NCBI GenBank assembly: GCA_001995005.1
Contig: MDJN01000148.1
Location: forward strand, 1-11,270
Direction of reading: 5' to 3'
DNA length: 11,270 nt
From: Candidatus Parepulonipiscium sp. PG-Nun2H_MBin03
GTDB taxonomy: Bacteria; Bacillota; Clostridia; Lachnospirales; Cellulosilyticaceae
Each line of letters starts with the position of its first letter. Within the stretch, counting starts at the first letter, position 1. The notes beneath the pieces are model-generated. The model worked only from the letters and a program-made list of their open reading frames with translations. It had not been told where the DNA came from and did not search any database. Both the position numbers and the translations under genes were made by a program. Below, piece after piece: positions 1-5,563 of the stretch.

Positions 1-8
1 AGAGCAAG

Positions 9-24
9 TAATCTTTTCAGATTA
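9..24. other. Small hairpin, GAAA tetraloop on minus strand
   Basis: TAATCT and AGATTA form a 6-bp inverted repeat. Read on the minus strand the loop is GAAA, a stabilising GNRA tetraloop. It lies 10 bases from the larger hairpin at 35-68. Its role is unknown and it may belong to a feature continuing left of the window. Confidence 0.35.
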
Positions 25-34
25 AGGCAACTAA

Positions 35-68
35 CATTCAGTGGCGGGGTTAGAACCCCCACTGAATG
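35..68. terminator. Long GC-rich hairpin next to the 21-bp repeats (possible terminator)
   Basis: CATTCAGTGG at 35-44 pairs perfectly with CCACTGAATG at 59-68. GGG/CCC inside, beyond a bulged C, extends the stem. The right arm runs into the first 21-bp repeat and so is followed on the plus strand by a T-rich GTTTTCTTCT. It could end a plus-strand gene lying left of the window. It could equally be part of a repeat element, since its outer arm shares CTGAATG with the repeat. On the minus strand no T-tract follows. Confidence 0.5.
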
Positions 69-103
69 AAGTTTTCTTCTATCTGAATGAAGTTTTCTTC
101 TAT
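62..103 (+). repeat. Two perfect tandem copies of a 21-bp intergenic repeat
   Basis: Positions 62-82 and 83-103 are identical 21-base units that begin CTGAATGAAG and end TTCTTCTAT. A third perfect copy lies at 2205-2225 in the same orientation. Each unit contains GAAG-TTTT-CTTC, a tiny 4-bp hairpin. At both sites the repeat sits beside a GC-rich hairpin. The family to which it belongs is not recognised. Confidence 0.85.
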
Positions 104-144
104 AGATAAGAGAGAATTCTTGCCAAATCTAGTTAACAAAGATA

Positions 145-169
145 GGGCTTGAGTCTCAGACCCAAACCC
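145..169 (-). terminator. Likely terminator of the LRR/SLH gene
   Basis: On the minus strand the RNA forms an 11-bp stem, GGGUUUGGGUC with GACUCAAGCCC, around a UGA loop. Two of the pairs are G-U. Read on the plus strand those two pairs become mismatches, so the hairpin is strand-specific. A moderately U-rich stretch (UAUCUUUGUU) follows. It lies 38 bases after the stop codon of the LRR gene. Confidence 0.6.
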
Positions 170-207
170 AAAACAATAAGCTTTATCAATTAACTGTTCA
201 CATAGTA

Positions 208-1995
208 TTAGTAATTTATAAAATAGTTATTTTTATTCACATGGCCTAGGTAGTATTCTGTAAATCGCATGATAATGTCTGCGGTGGAGTTACGCCTTGC
301 AAATGCGTTTAAAGATGAAATATCATCAATAATATTATTTTCTAATGCCCACGCTAGAATGTGTGAATTATCTATTGCTAAACTATTTGCAAAAACTGTA
401 TTATAGGTAATATCATATCCTTTATAGGTTGCAAAATTATATAAGCACGCTAATAAATCTTTTTGTGTTAAAGACGAGTTATCAACAGTGCTAATTGACA
501 TTCCATAAAATAGATTTTTAGAATTTGCCCACATTTTAGCATTAGGATACCAACCATTATCGTCCATATATTTATAGGTAATATCTGTATAAACTAAGTT
601 ATTTGAATCCATTCTATATAATATATCTGAAAGTTCTTCAACAGTAACAACGCTAAACGGGCTAAATATATCATCTGAAATTCCATGCATAAAGTTTTTA
701 GTAGTAACGTATAAAATTGAATCATAATAAGCGGTATTTATTGAAACATCAGAAAAAGGATTATATACATTATCTTTATCTAAATAGTATAAATTATTAT
801 TTTCTATAACATAGCCATTAGGGTCTTTTGAGACTACAACTTTAACATCGAGAGTAATAATATCATCTTCAGATATAGGGCTTGTAGCTGTATAAGTTAA
901 GATATATGTCCCTGTTAAATGCGTATTAAGAGAGTAAGCAGGCGAGCTGTCTTTGGTAATAGACATGTAAACTGAAACGTATTCATCTCCGTGCATGGCA
1001 CCAACGTTTGGCATGGCAAAATCTTCGCCTTGGATTATACTATAAGAAGTGAGTCCATCATAAATAAATACAAATTCAATTTCCTCGTCCTCTTCTGCGT
1101 CTTCTTCTGCGTCCTCATCGTCGGTATCATCGTCATCGTCGTCATCGTCGCTAGAGTCGTTGTTATCGTCATCGTCGTCATCGTCGCTAGAGTCGTTGTT
1201 ATCGTCATCGTCGTCGCTAGAGTCGTTGTTATCGTTATCGTCGCTAGAGTCGTTGTTATCGTCGTCATCGTCGTCACTAGAATCATCAGTATCTAGTATA
1301 GTCAAAGAAAATTCTAGTTGATTAGATATAGTAATATCATCAACTGTATAGCTATCTTCGTAAATTAATGCATATTGCCCAGCGATAGACGCATCTAAAT
1401 AAGTGAGAGTTTCACCGCTTTCATTAATAATAGTAGGTTCAATGGTTTTTTCTTCTACATTTTCTGTGGTAATATCTAATGTATAATCATCGCGCATATC
1501 TAGCCTAGATATAACAGATGGCAGCTCAAATGTATCGTTTACGTTTATTTCTGACTTAAACTCCGAAGGGTCATAAATAAAATACACTTGGTTTTGATAA
1601 GTCGTATCAGCCCATAAATCAAGTGTGGTTGATGTTAAATCTAAGTTATTATAAGATAAATCAACTTGGCTTAGGTTGTTTAATTCAGAAAGAGGGGTAA
1701 TGTCGCTAATGTTATTATCGGTAGCATTTAATTCTGATAAATTTACGGCATATTCAAGCCCTGTTAAATCAGTAATATTTTGTGAAGATATATCAAGTGT
1801 TGTAAGTAGTTCTAGCTCAGCTTCTTCTACGATATCATCGTCTGTTACAGCATCAGATTCTAATAAGTTTAAAGCCGTAATAATAGCTGATTTTAGATTA
1901 CTGTCTGGGATATTAACTTCGGTTGACGCATATAGTGCAGTCGGTATCAGTCCTACTAGAAAAGCAGGGTATAAGTAATTAAATTTTTTGCTCAT
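208..1995 (-). CDS. Secreted LRR protein with Asp-rich linker and three degenerate S-layer-homology repeats
   Basis: Predicted exported, wall-attached surface protein of 595 residues. Seen: a signal peptide (Lys3-Lys4, hydrophobic about 8-22, likely cleavage after Ala23); an internalin-like N-cap and about 2.5 leucine-rich repeats of 22 residues (about 27-120, with typical LxxLxxxxNxIxDL spacing); a beta-rich segment (about 145-234); an extremely acidic Asp/Ser/Asn linker (235-305); an Ig-like segment (306-392) ending in a GTYILTYTA pattern; and three weak SLH-like modules (about 412-460, 469-521, 534-583). In the family, SLH modules bind secondary cell-wall polymers non-covalently and LRRs bind protein ligands; the ligand here is unknown. 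The ATG is preceded by AAGGAG at a spacing of 7. It is a single-gene unit with its own promoter (2124-2152) and terminator (145-169). The SLH repeats lack clean consensus motifs, so the anchoring role is an inference. Confidence 0.85.
   Translation of the reverse strand: MSKKFNYLYPAFLVGLIPTALYASTEVNIPDSNLKSAIITALNLLESDAVTDDDIVEEAELELLTTLDISSQNITDLTGLEYAVNLSELNATDNNISDITPLSELNNLSQVDLSYNNLDLTSTTLDLWADTTYQNQVYFIYDPSEFKSEINVNDTFELPSVISRLDMRDDYTLDITTENVEEKTIEPTIINESGETLTYLDASIAGQYALIYEDSYTVDDITISNQLEFSLTILDTDDSSDDDDDDNNDSSDDNDNNDSSDDDDDNNDSSDDDDDDDNNDSSDDDDDDDDTDDEDAEEDAEEDEEIEFVFIYDGLTSYSIIQGEDFAMPNVGAMHGDEYVSVYMSITKDSSPAYSLNTHLTGTYILTYTATSPISEDDIITLDVKVVVSKDPNGYVIENNNLYYLDKDNVYNPFSDVSINTAYYDSILYVTTKNFMHGISDDIFSPFSVVTVEELSDILYRMDSNNLVYTDITYKYMDDNGWYPNAKMWANSKNLFYGMSISTVDNSSLTQKDLLACLYNFATYKGYDITYNTVFANSLAIDNSHILAWALENNIIDDISSLNAFARRNSTADIIMRFTEYYLGHVNKNNYFINY
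1081..1293 (-). repeat. Asp/Ser/Asn-coding tandem repeat tract
   Basis: This is the coding DNA of residues 235-305 of the LRR/SLH protein. The 22-base plus-strand word TCGCTAGAGTCG...TTATCGT recurs at 1148, 1184, 1214 and 1241, with spacings of 36, 30 and 27 bases. All spacings are multiples of three, so copy gain or loss keeps the frame. The units encode a variable run of Asp after Asn-Asn-Asp-Ser-Ser. The tract is richer in G and C than its surroundings. Such a linker would be extended and could bind divalent cations (inference). Confidence 0.85.
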
Positions 1996-2035
1996 GAGAA
2001 GTCTCCTTTTTGTATTTAGCTATATCATATTATTC

Positions 2036-2114
2036 GTCATATTAATGAAAGAATTTTAGCGAAACAAGCTATGAATAATGAAAATTATATTATATGTAAA
2101 CGATTAAATATGAC
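2036..2114 (-). other. Long-range inverted repeat in the LRR gene leader
   Basis: Within the predicted untranslated leader, AATATGAC at 2107-2114 and GTCATATT at 2036-2043 are perfect 8-base inverted repeats about 63 bases apart. They could close a multi-branched fold upstream of the ribosome-binding site. AT-rich chance pairing is possible and no known riboswitch was recognised. Confidence 0.3.
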
Positions 2115-2123
2115 AATATATTG

Positions 2124-2152
2124 AGTATATCATTAATTTCTAACAACGTCAA
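2124..2152 (-). promoter_or_regulatory. Sigma-A promoter of the LRR/SLH gene
   Basis: Read on the minus strand: -35 TTGACG (2147-2152), a 17-base spacer, and -10 TATACT (2124-2129) preceded by TG in the extended -10 position. This is the best vegetative promoter in the window apart from spoIIA. Transcription would start near 2117, giving a leader of about 120 bases. Confidence 0.75.
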
Positions 2153-2173
2153 CTTGGATAGTATAAGTAAATA

Positions 2174-2202
2174 AAAGAGAGGGTGATATGCCCCCTCTTT
2201 TT
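2174..2202 (-). terminator. Terminator of the collagen-like gene
   Basis: AAAGAGAGGG (2174-2183) and CCCTCTTTTT (2193-2202) form a 10-bp stem with one G-T pair and a 9-base loop. On the minus strand the stem keeps GAGGG/CCCTC plus flanking A-T pairs, and is followed by a T-rich TCTTTTATTT. It lies 24 bases after the collagen stop codon. One copy of the 21-bp repeat lies between the stop and the hairpin. Confidence 0.7.
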
Positions 2203-2204
2203 AT

Positions 2205-2225
2205 CTGAATGAAGTTTTCTTCTAT
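2205..2225 (+). repeat. Third copy of the 21-bp intergenic repeat
   Basis: Identical over all 21 bases to the copies at 62-82 and 83-103 and in the same orientation. It starts one base beyond the stop codon of the collagen-like gene, so it would form part of that gene's 3' untranslated RNA. With the left pair it brackets the LRR/SLH gene. Confidence 0.85.
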
Positions 2226-2226
2226 T

Positions 2227-3870
2227 TTAAGCTTCGTGGTATGAGTATGAAATACCTGCTATTGCACTTAGAGCAATTACTGCTACTTCAGCTGTTGCAG
2301 TTTCTAATTTAACAAAAGCATCTGTTAGGCTGATTATTTTTGCATTCTCTAGTAGAATTTCTCCACTATAGTCAAATAGTGTGAATTTTAGTGATTGAGT
2401 GCTATATTTTTGCAAGTAGCTAAACATAGTTTCTGTGCCTAAAGATACGGCATATTCACCTGTTGTTGAGCCTGGTATAACATAATCATTCAATAACCAA
2501 CTTCCAACTGTAGTATTTATTTTAGCGTGTATACCAAGAATGGCATCAGCTACTACTAAATTTGTCATTGGAAGACTAGTTTGGATATTAGAGTTTAATA
2601 TAAATACTTCGCCCAATTGGTTAGCAGGAATAATTACTTCGTTCAAGTAATTTAAATGATTAAATAATGGCCTAGTGTATATATCTATAATAGCAGATAG
2701 AATGTGTGGATTGCCTACTAATATTGTAGAATTCGGAGCCAAAATTTTAACTTGTTCTTCTGCGATAGCGTTTAATAACTCAAGCTGGAATGGAAGATAT
2801 ATTTCTGCAGGTAGCTCACATACGCCAGGTTCACCTTGGATACCTTGAGGACCTTGAGGACCAGTAGCACCAACAGGACCTTGAATACCTTGGATACCTT
2901 GAGGACCCATAGCACCAGCAGGACCTTGATCTCCTTTAACACCTTGAGGACCAGTAGCACCAGTAACACCTTGAATACCTTGAGGACCTTGAGGACCTTG
3001 AGGTCCAGTAAGACCAGTAGCTCCAGTAGCACCAGTAGGGCCGATTTCACCTTGGGCACCTTGCTCGCCTTGAGGACCAGTTTCGCCTTGGATACCTTGC
3101 TCGCCTTGAGGACCTATAGGACCTTGAGGACCAATTTCGCCTTGGATACCTTGAACACCTTGGATACCTTGTTCTCCTTGAATACCAGTTTCCCCTTGAA
3201 TACCAGTTTCCCCTTGAATACCTTGTTCACCTTGAATACCTTGTTCCCCTTGAGGACCCATAGGACCAATAGGACCAGTAGCACCAGTAGCACCGGTAGC
3301 CCCAGTAGCACCAGTTTCACCTTGAATACCTTGTTCCCCTTGAGGACCCATAGGACCAGTAGCCCCAGTAGCACCGGTAGCCCCAGTAGCACCAGTTTCA
3401 CCTTGGATACCTTGCTCACCTTGAGGACCTGGGCAACCCATAGGACCCATAGGACCTATATCACCTTGAGGACCCATAGGACCTACAGCCCCAGTAGCTC
3501 CAGTGCATCCAGTAGCCCCAGTAGCTCCTTGAGGACCTTGAGGACCCATAGGACCTGGGCAACCAACAGGGCCTTGAGGACCCATAGGACCTGGTACTCC
3601 AGGACAACCAGTACAACCAGTAGCTCCAGTTTCGCCTTGAGGGCCCATAGGACCAACAATACCAACAACTGGTGTGCAATCAGAAATTTGCTCAACGTAA
3701 CTAGGTGCAACAGGTGGTTGAACCACATTTTGATTATAACTAGGTGCAACGATTGCATCTCTACCATAGTTTGGTACAGGTGCTGTAGGCACGTTGTAAC
3801 GGCAATTAGTTACGGGTGTTGGTATTGAATTTTGATTATACATTGGATTACGATAAGAATAATAAGTCAT
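2227..3870 (-). CDS. Collagen-like Gly-X-Y repeat protein with orphan C-terminal domain
   Basis: 547 residues. Seen: a Pro/Tyr/Asn-rich N-terminal segment without a hydrophobic signal peptide (1-69); 94 unbroken Gly-X-Y triplets (70-351), dominated by GPM-GPQ, GAT and GEQ-GIQ; then about 196 residues, non-repetitive and mostly aliphatic, ending SYSYHEA. Cys appears directly after Gly at 86, 89, 104, 122 and 146, with more at 23, 65 and 351. In the Firmicutes, collagen-like proteins of this type are often trimeric spore-surface or exosporium filaments (BclA-like). The lack of a signal peptide and of an LPxTG or SLH anchor fits assembly on a spore from the mother cell, but that is inference. 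The C-terminal domain may be a trimerising cap and was not recognised. The ribosome-binding site GAGGAGGGG precedes the ATG. Confidence 0.88.
   Translation of the reverse strand: MTYYSYRNPMYNQNSIPTPVTNCRYNVPTAPVPNYGRDAIVAPSYNQNVVQPPVAPSYVEQISDCTPVVGIVGPMGPQGETGATGCTGCPGVPGPMGPQGPVGCPGPMGPQGPQGATGATGCTGATGAVGPMGPQGDIGPMGPMGCPGPQGEQGIQGETGATGATGATGATGPMGPQGEQGIQGETGATGATGATGATGPIGPMGPQGEQGIQGEQGIQGETGIQGETGIQGEQGIQGVQGIQGEIGPQGPIGPQGEQGIQGETGPQGEQGAQGEIGPTGATGATGLTGPQGPQGPQGIQGVTGATGPQGVKGDQGPAGAMGPQGIQGIQGPVGATGPQGPQGIQGEPGVCELPAEIYLPFQLELLNAIAEEQVKILAPNSTILVGNPHILSAIIDIYTRPLFNHLNYLNEVIIPANQLGEVFILNSNIQTSLPMTNLVVADAILGIHAKINTTVGSWLLNDYVIPGSTTGEYAVSLGTETMFSYLQKYSTQSLKFTLFDYSGEILLENAKIISLTDAFVKLETATAEVAVIALSAIAGISYSYHEA
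2818..3663 (-). repeat. Gly-X-Y collagen repeat region
   Basis: The DNA encodes triplets with Gly at every third residue from 70 to 349. Composition changes along it: GPM/GPQ/GCP first, then GAT runs and GEQ-GIQ blocks, then GPQ-GIQ. The plus strand reads as recurring ACCTTGAGGACC-like 9-base units. Confidence 0.9.
3268..3429 (-). repeat. 81-bp tandem duplication inside the collagen gene
   Basis: Positions 3268-3348 and 3349-3429 align codon for codon over 27 codons with five base differences. They encode residues 175-201 and 148-174, each a GPQ-GEQ-GIQ-GET-(GAT)4 block. The low divergence suggests a fairly recent in-frame duplication. Confidence 0.85.
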
Positions 3871-3921
3871 TCGAAAAAACCCCTCCTCGAATTAATACAT
3901 AAAAATTGATTTATCTGTTAT

Positions 3922-3948
3922 AATATATGAAAAATAGACATAATATGA
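3922..3948 (-). promoter_or_regulatory. Possible sporulation (sigma-E-like) promoter of the collagen-like gene
   Basis: On the minus strand TCATATT (3942-3948) is followed 12 bases later by CATATATT (3922-3929). These resemble the sigma-E elements (-35 with ATATT, -10 CATACAAT-like), but the spacer is about two bases short. No convincing sigma-A promoter was seen upstream of this gene. Transcription would begin near 3915. Confidence 0.25.
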
Positions 3949-3969
3949 CACTGGTTATGTAAATAAAAA

Positions 3970-3990
3970 ATACGACCATTAAGGTCGTAT
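3970..3990 (-). terminator. Terminator of the thioredoxin gene
   Basis: ATACGACC and GGTCGTAT form a perfect 8-bp stem with a 5-base loop. On the minus strand it is followed by a run of T residues (complement of the A-run at 3961-3969, broken by one base). It begins a few bases after the thioredoxin stop and separates it from the collagen-like gene. Confidence 0.9.
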
Positions 3991-3992
3991 CA

Positions 3993-4310
3993 TTATAATA
4001 AGGTATCTATTTTTCTCTTAAGGATAACTTTTGGCATAGCTCCTTGAACAGTATCAATTACTTCACCATCTTTTATGAGTAGAATAGTTGGTATAGACAT
4101 AATATTATACTGTTTTGCTGTAGTACGATTTTCGTCTGTATTCATTTTACCGATTTTTATTTTTCCTTCAAAGATAGTTGCAAGCTCTTCTATGATAGGT
4201 GTAACAGCCTTACAAGGACCGCACCAGTCTGCATAAAAATCTACTACAACTGGGATATCTGATTCTAATGCCTCTTGTTGAAAATTATCGTCTGTAAATT
4301 GAAATGTCAT
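3993..4310 (-). CDS. trxA: Thioredoxin
   Basis: Cytoplasmic protein-disulfide reductase of 105 residues, the usual thioredoxin length. The active site WCGPC is at 29-33, preceded by the VVVDFYADW strand. The cis-proline segment SIPT is at 72-75, and the following strand carries the conserved DG at 81-82 and a later Gly90. The family is recycled by thioredoxin reductase and donates electrons to ribonucleotide reductase, peroxiredoxins and others. The start is supported by AGGAGG at a spacing of 7. A 73-base gap separates it from trmB and it ends in a strong hairpin, so it can be transcribed alone. No signal peptide is seen. The downstream collagen-like protein is Cys-containing, but any link is speculative. 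Confidence 0.95.
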   Translation of the reverse strand: MTFQFTDDNFQQEALESDIPVVVDFYADWCGPCKAVTPIIEELATIFEGKIKIGKMNTDENRTTAKQYNIMSIPTILLIKDGEVIDTVQGAMPKVILKRKIDTLL

Positions 4311-4358
4311 ATAAAATCCTCCTAATTATAAATTGTTTATTGTGTATATGAATAATTT

Positions 4359-4387
4359 AGGATACTATTTTAAAAAAAATATATCAA
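4359..4387 (-). promoter_or_regulatory. Candidate sigma-A promoter of trxA
   Basis: On the minus strand TTGATA (4382-4387) is separated by 17 bases from TATCCT (4359-4364). The -35 overlaps the trmB stop codon. The -10 matches consensus at four of six bases. No terminator hairpin is visible between trmB and trxA, so read-through from trmB is also possible. Confidence 0.4.
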
Positions 4388-5034
4388 GGAGTGTGGAAAT
4401 ATTTTTTTGGTGGGATAGCTTCAAGTCGATTGATAGTAACTCCTTGAGTACTAAATTTTTGTTCGTATTCTGTCATTACATTAGCAATATTTTCATTATG
4501 AAGGTCTAGGGATACATTTTTAATTAACCACTTTTGGTTAGAAAATTCTTCAATGGAAAAGGCAAATAAATTTTTATTATCAGTTTTAAAATGTAGCTCG
4601 CCTGTTGTATCTAATATTTGTTCATATTTACTTAAGAAGTCTCTATATGTTAATCTGCGCTTTTTGTATCTGTTTTTATGCCAAGGGTCAGAGAAGTTTA
4701 GATAAATTCGTGCAATCTCGCTATCATTAAATATATCTAGGCAATCTGCCCCATCAAAGTATAGAAAATATAAATTAGCAGGTATTTCAGTGGCATTTTT
4801 AATTGCCTTATATACAACTGTTTCTGCTCTTTCTATAGCTAAATAGTTTATATCGGGATATTGGGTAGCAAGTGTAGTTATAAAAGCTCCTTTGCCACAA
4901 CCAAATTCTACATGTATTGGATTATTATTGCCAAATAATTTATGCCATTGACCTTTAAAGTCTGTAGGATTTTTGATTATATGAGTGCTGTTTGCTAAAT
5001 ATTCACTTGCATTTTTGTCATGTCTTAATCTCAT
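4384..5034 (-). CDS. trmB: tRNA (guanine-N7-)-methyltransferase TrmB
   Basis: SAM-dependent enzyme that makes N7-methylguanosine at position 46 of tRNA variable loops. The 216-residue length is normal for the family. Seen: SAM-binding loop EFGCGKGAF (43-51); acidic residue of the next strand in LAIERA (65-70); the family hallmark SDPWHKNRYKKRRL (115-128), which contributes catalytic Asp116 and tRNA-binding basic residues; HFKTDN (148-153); and the C-terminal TEYEQKF (188-194). It reads divergently from spoIIAA, with a 171-base gap between the two starts. The start codon follows AAGGAG at a spacing of about 7. No convincing promoter was identified for it. The ending, with an IPPKKYFHTP tail, is intact. 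Confidence 0.95.
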   Translation of the reverse strand: MRLRHDKNASEYLANSTHIIKNPTDFKGQWHKLFGNNNPIHVEFGCGKGAFITTLATQYPDINYLAIERAETVVYKAIKNATEIPANLYFLYFDGADCLDIFNDSEIARIYLNFSDPWHKNRYKKRRLTYRDFLSKYEQILDTTGELHFKTDNKNLFAFSIEEFSNQKWLIKNVSLDLHNENIANVMTEYEQKFSTQGVTINRLEAIPPKKYFHTP

Positions 5035-5108
5035 TTGTTGCTCCTTAAAAATTTTCTTATAACAACTATATTACCAAAAAATATTTATATTTATAGGCAT
5101 CAAAAAAA

Positions 5109-5128
5109 GTTAATACCTATTTATTAAC
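5109..5128. other. Inverted repeat in the trmB-spoIIA divergent region
   Basis: GTTAATA (5109-5115) and TATTAAC (5122-5128) are perfect 7-base inverted repeats around a 6-base loop. They lie 17 bases upstream of the spoIIA -35. They could be an operator, or chance in AT-rich DNA. Confidence 0.3.
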
Positions 5129-5145
5129 AAAATCCTTAAAAAATA

Positions 5146-5174
5146 TTGACATTTTTTGGGAATGAAGTTATTAT
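5146..5174 (+). promoter_or_regulatory. Promoter of the spoIIA operon (sigma-A-like, with a possible Spo0A box)
   Basis: TTGACA (5146-5151), a 17-base spacer and TATTAT (5169-5174) make a nearly consensus sigma-A promoter. The start would be near 5181, and AGGAGG at 5195-5200 is the ribosome-binding site. On the minus strand TGTCAAT overlaps the -35 and matches six of seven bases of a Spo0A box (TGTCRAA). A GAAT in the spacer (5160-5163) could be a sigma-H -10, but no AGGA-type -35 is seen upstream. Confidence 0.6.
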
Positions 5175-5205
5175 TTTATATATAAAAACGTAATAGGAGG
5201 AGAGT

Positions 5206-5541
5206 ATGAGTATAGATACAAAAGTACAAAATAATATTTTAGTTGTGAACTTAGAAGGTGAGATAGATCATCATACTTCTACGGTTATTCGTGAAGAAGT
5301 GGATAAAATTTATAATACATCCCGCCTTAACCATATCATTTTTAACTTTGAAAAAGTCACCTTTATGGATAGCTCTGGTGTGGGGTTGCTCATAGGAAGA
5401 TATAGAATGGTTACAATGGCAGGAGGAAAGATTGGGCTAGTAAAAGTAAAGTCTGAGCTAGACAAAGTGATGAATTTATCAGGAGTATATAAACTAATGA
5501 AAAGATTTGAAGATGAAAGTGTTGCAATTTCTCATCTTTAA
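5206..5541 (+). CDS. spoIIAA: Anti-sigma F factor antagonist SpoIIAA
   Basis: STAS-domain switch protein, 111 residues, close to the usual length. It frees sigma-F in the forespore by binding SpoIIAB-ADP. SpoIIAB inactivates it by phosphorylating a serine, and the phosphatase SpoIIE (not in this window) reverses that. Seen: the N-terminal LEGEIDHHT strand-turn (16-24) and the phosphorylation loop MDSSGVGLLIGRY (54-66), whose second Ser, Ser57, is the expected phosphoacceptor. It is the first gene of the operon, with a strong AGGAGG site 5 bases before the ATG, and ends 22 bases before spoIIAB. Family identification is secure from the loop and the gene order. Confidence 0.97.
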   Translation: MSIDTKVQNNILVVNLEGEIDHHTSTVIREEVDKIYNTSRLNHIIFNFEKVTFMDSSGVGLLIGRYRMVTMAGGKIGLVKVKSELDKVMNLSGVYKLMKRFEDESVAISHL

Positions 5542-5563
5542 TAACAGAGAGGATGGTCATGTT

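Noticed and set aside
41..60. GGGGTTAGAACCCC resembles a tRNA T-arm
   Set aside because: It lies inside a longer 10-bp plus hairpin, and no acceptor, D or anticodon arms could be laid out around it.
62..103. Tandem direct repeats considered as a CRISPR remnant
   Set aside because: The two units abut with no spacer, and no cas gene or further repeats are present.
991..1296. Open frames on both strands over the Asp-rich tract, including a Val/Ile-rich one
   Set aside because: They are by-products of the GTC/ATC-type trinucleotide repeat. The Asp-coding frame continues into signal peptide, LRR and SLH sequence and is the real one.
2836..3828. 330-residue plus-strand open frame, rich in Thr, Arg, Ser and Leu
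   Set aside because: It is antisense to the Gly-X-Y repeats, and the repeated codons simply lack stops in that frame. It has no ribosome-binding site and no family-like pattern.
5160..5169. GAATGAAGTT near the spoIIA promoter shares 10 bases with the 21-bp intergenic repeat
   Set aside because: The match stops there and lacks the TTTTCTTCTAT half. A 10-base match in AT-rich DNA is probably chance.
5507..5563. Upstream in-frame ATG for spoIIAB inside spoIIAA
   Set aside because: The 19 added residues do not fit the SpoIIAB N-terminus, and the GAGAGG site at 5547 serves the ATG at 5564.
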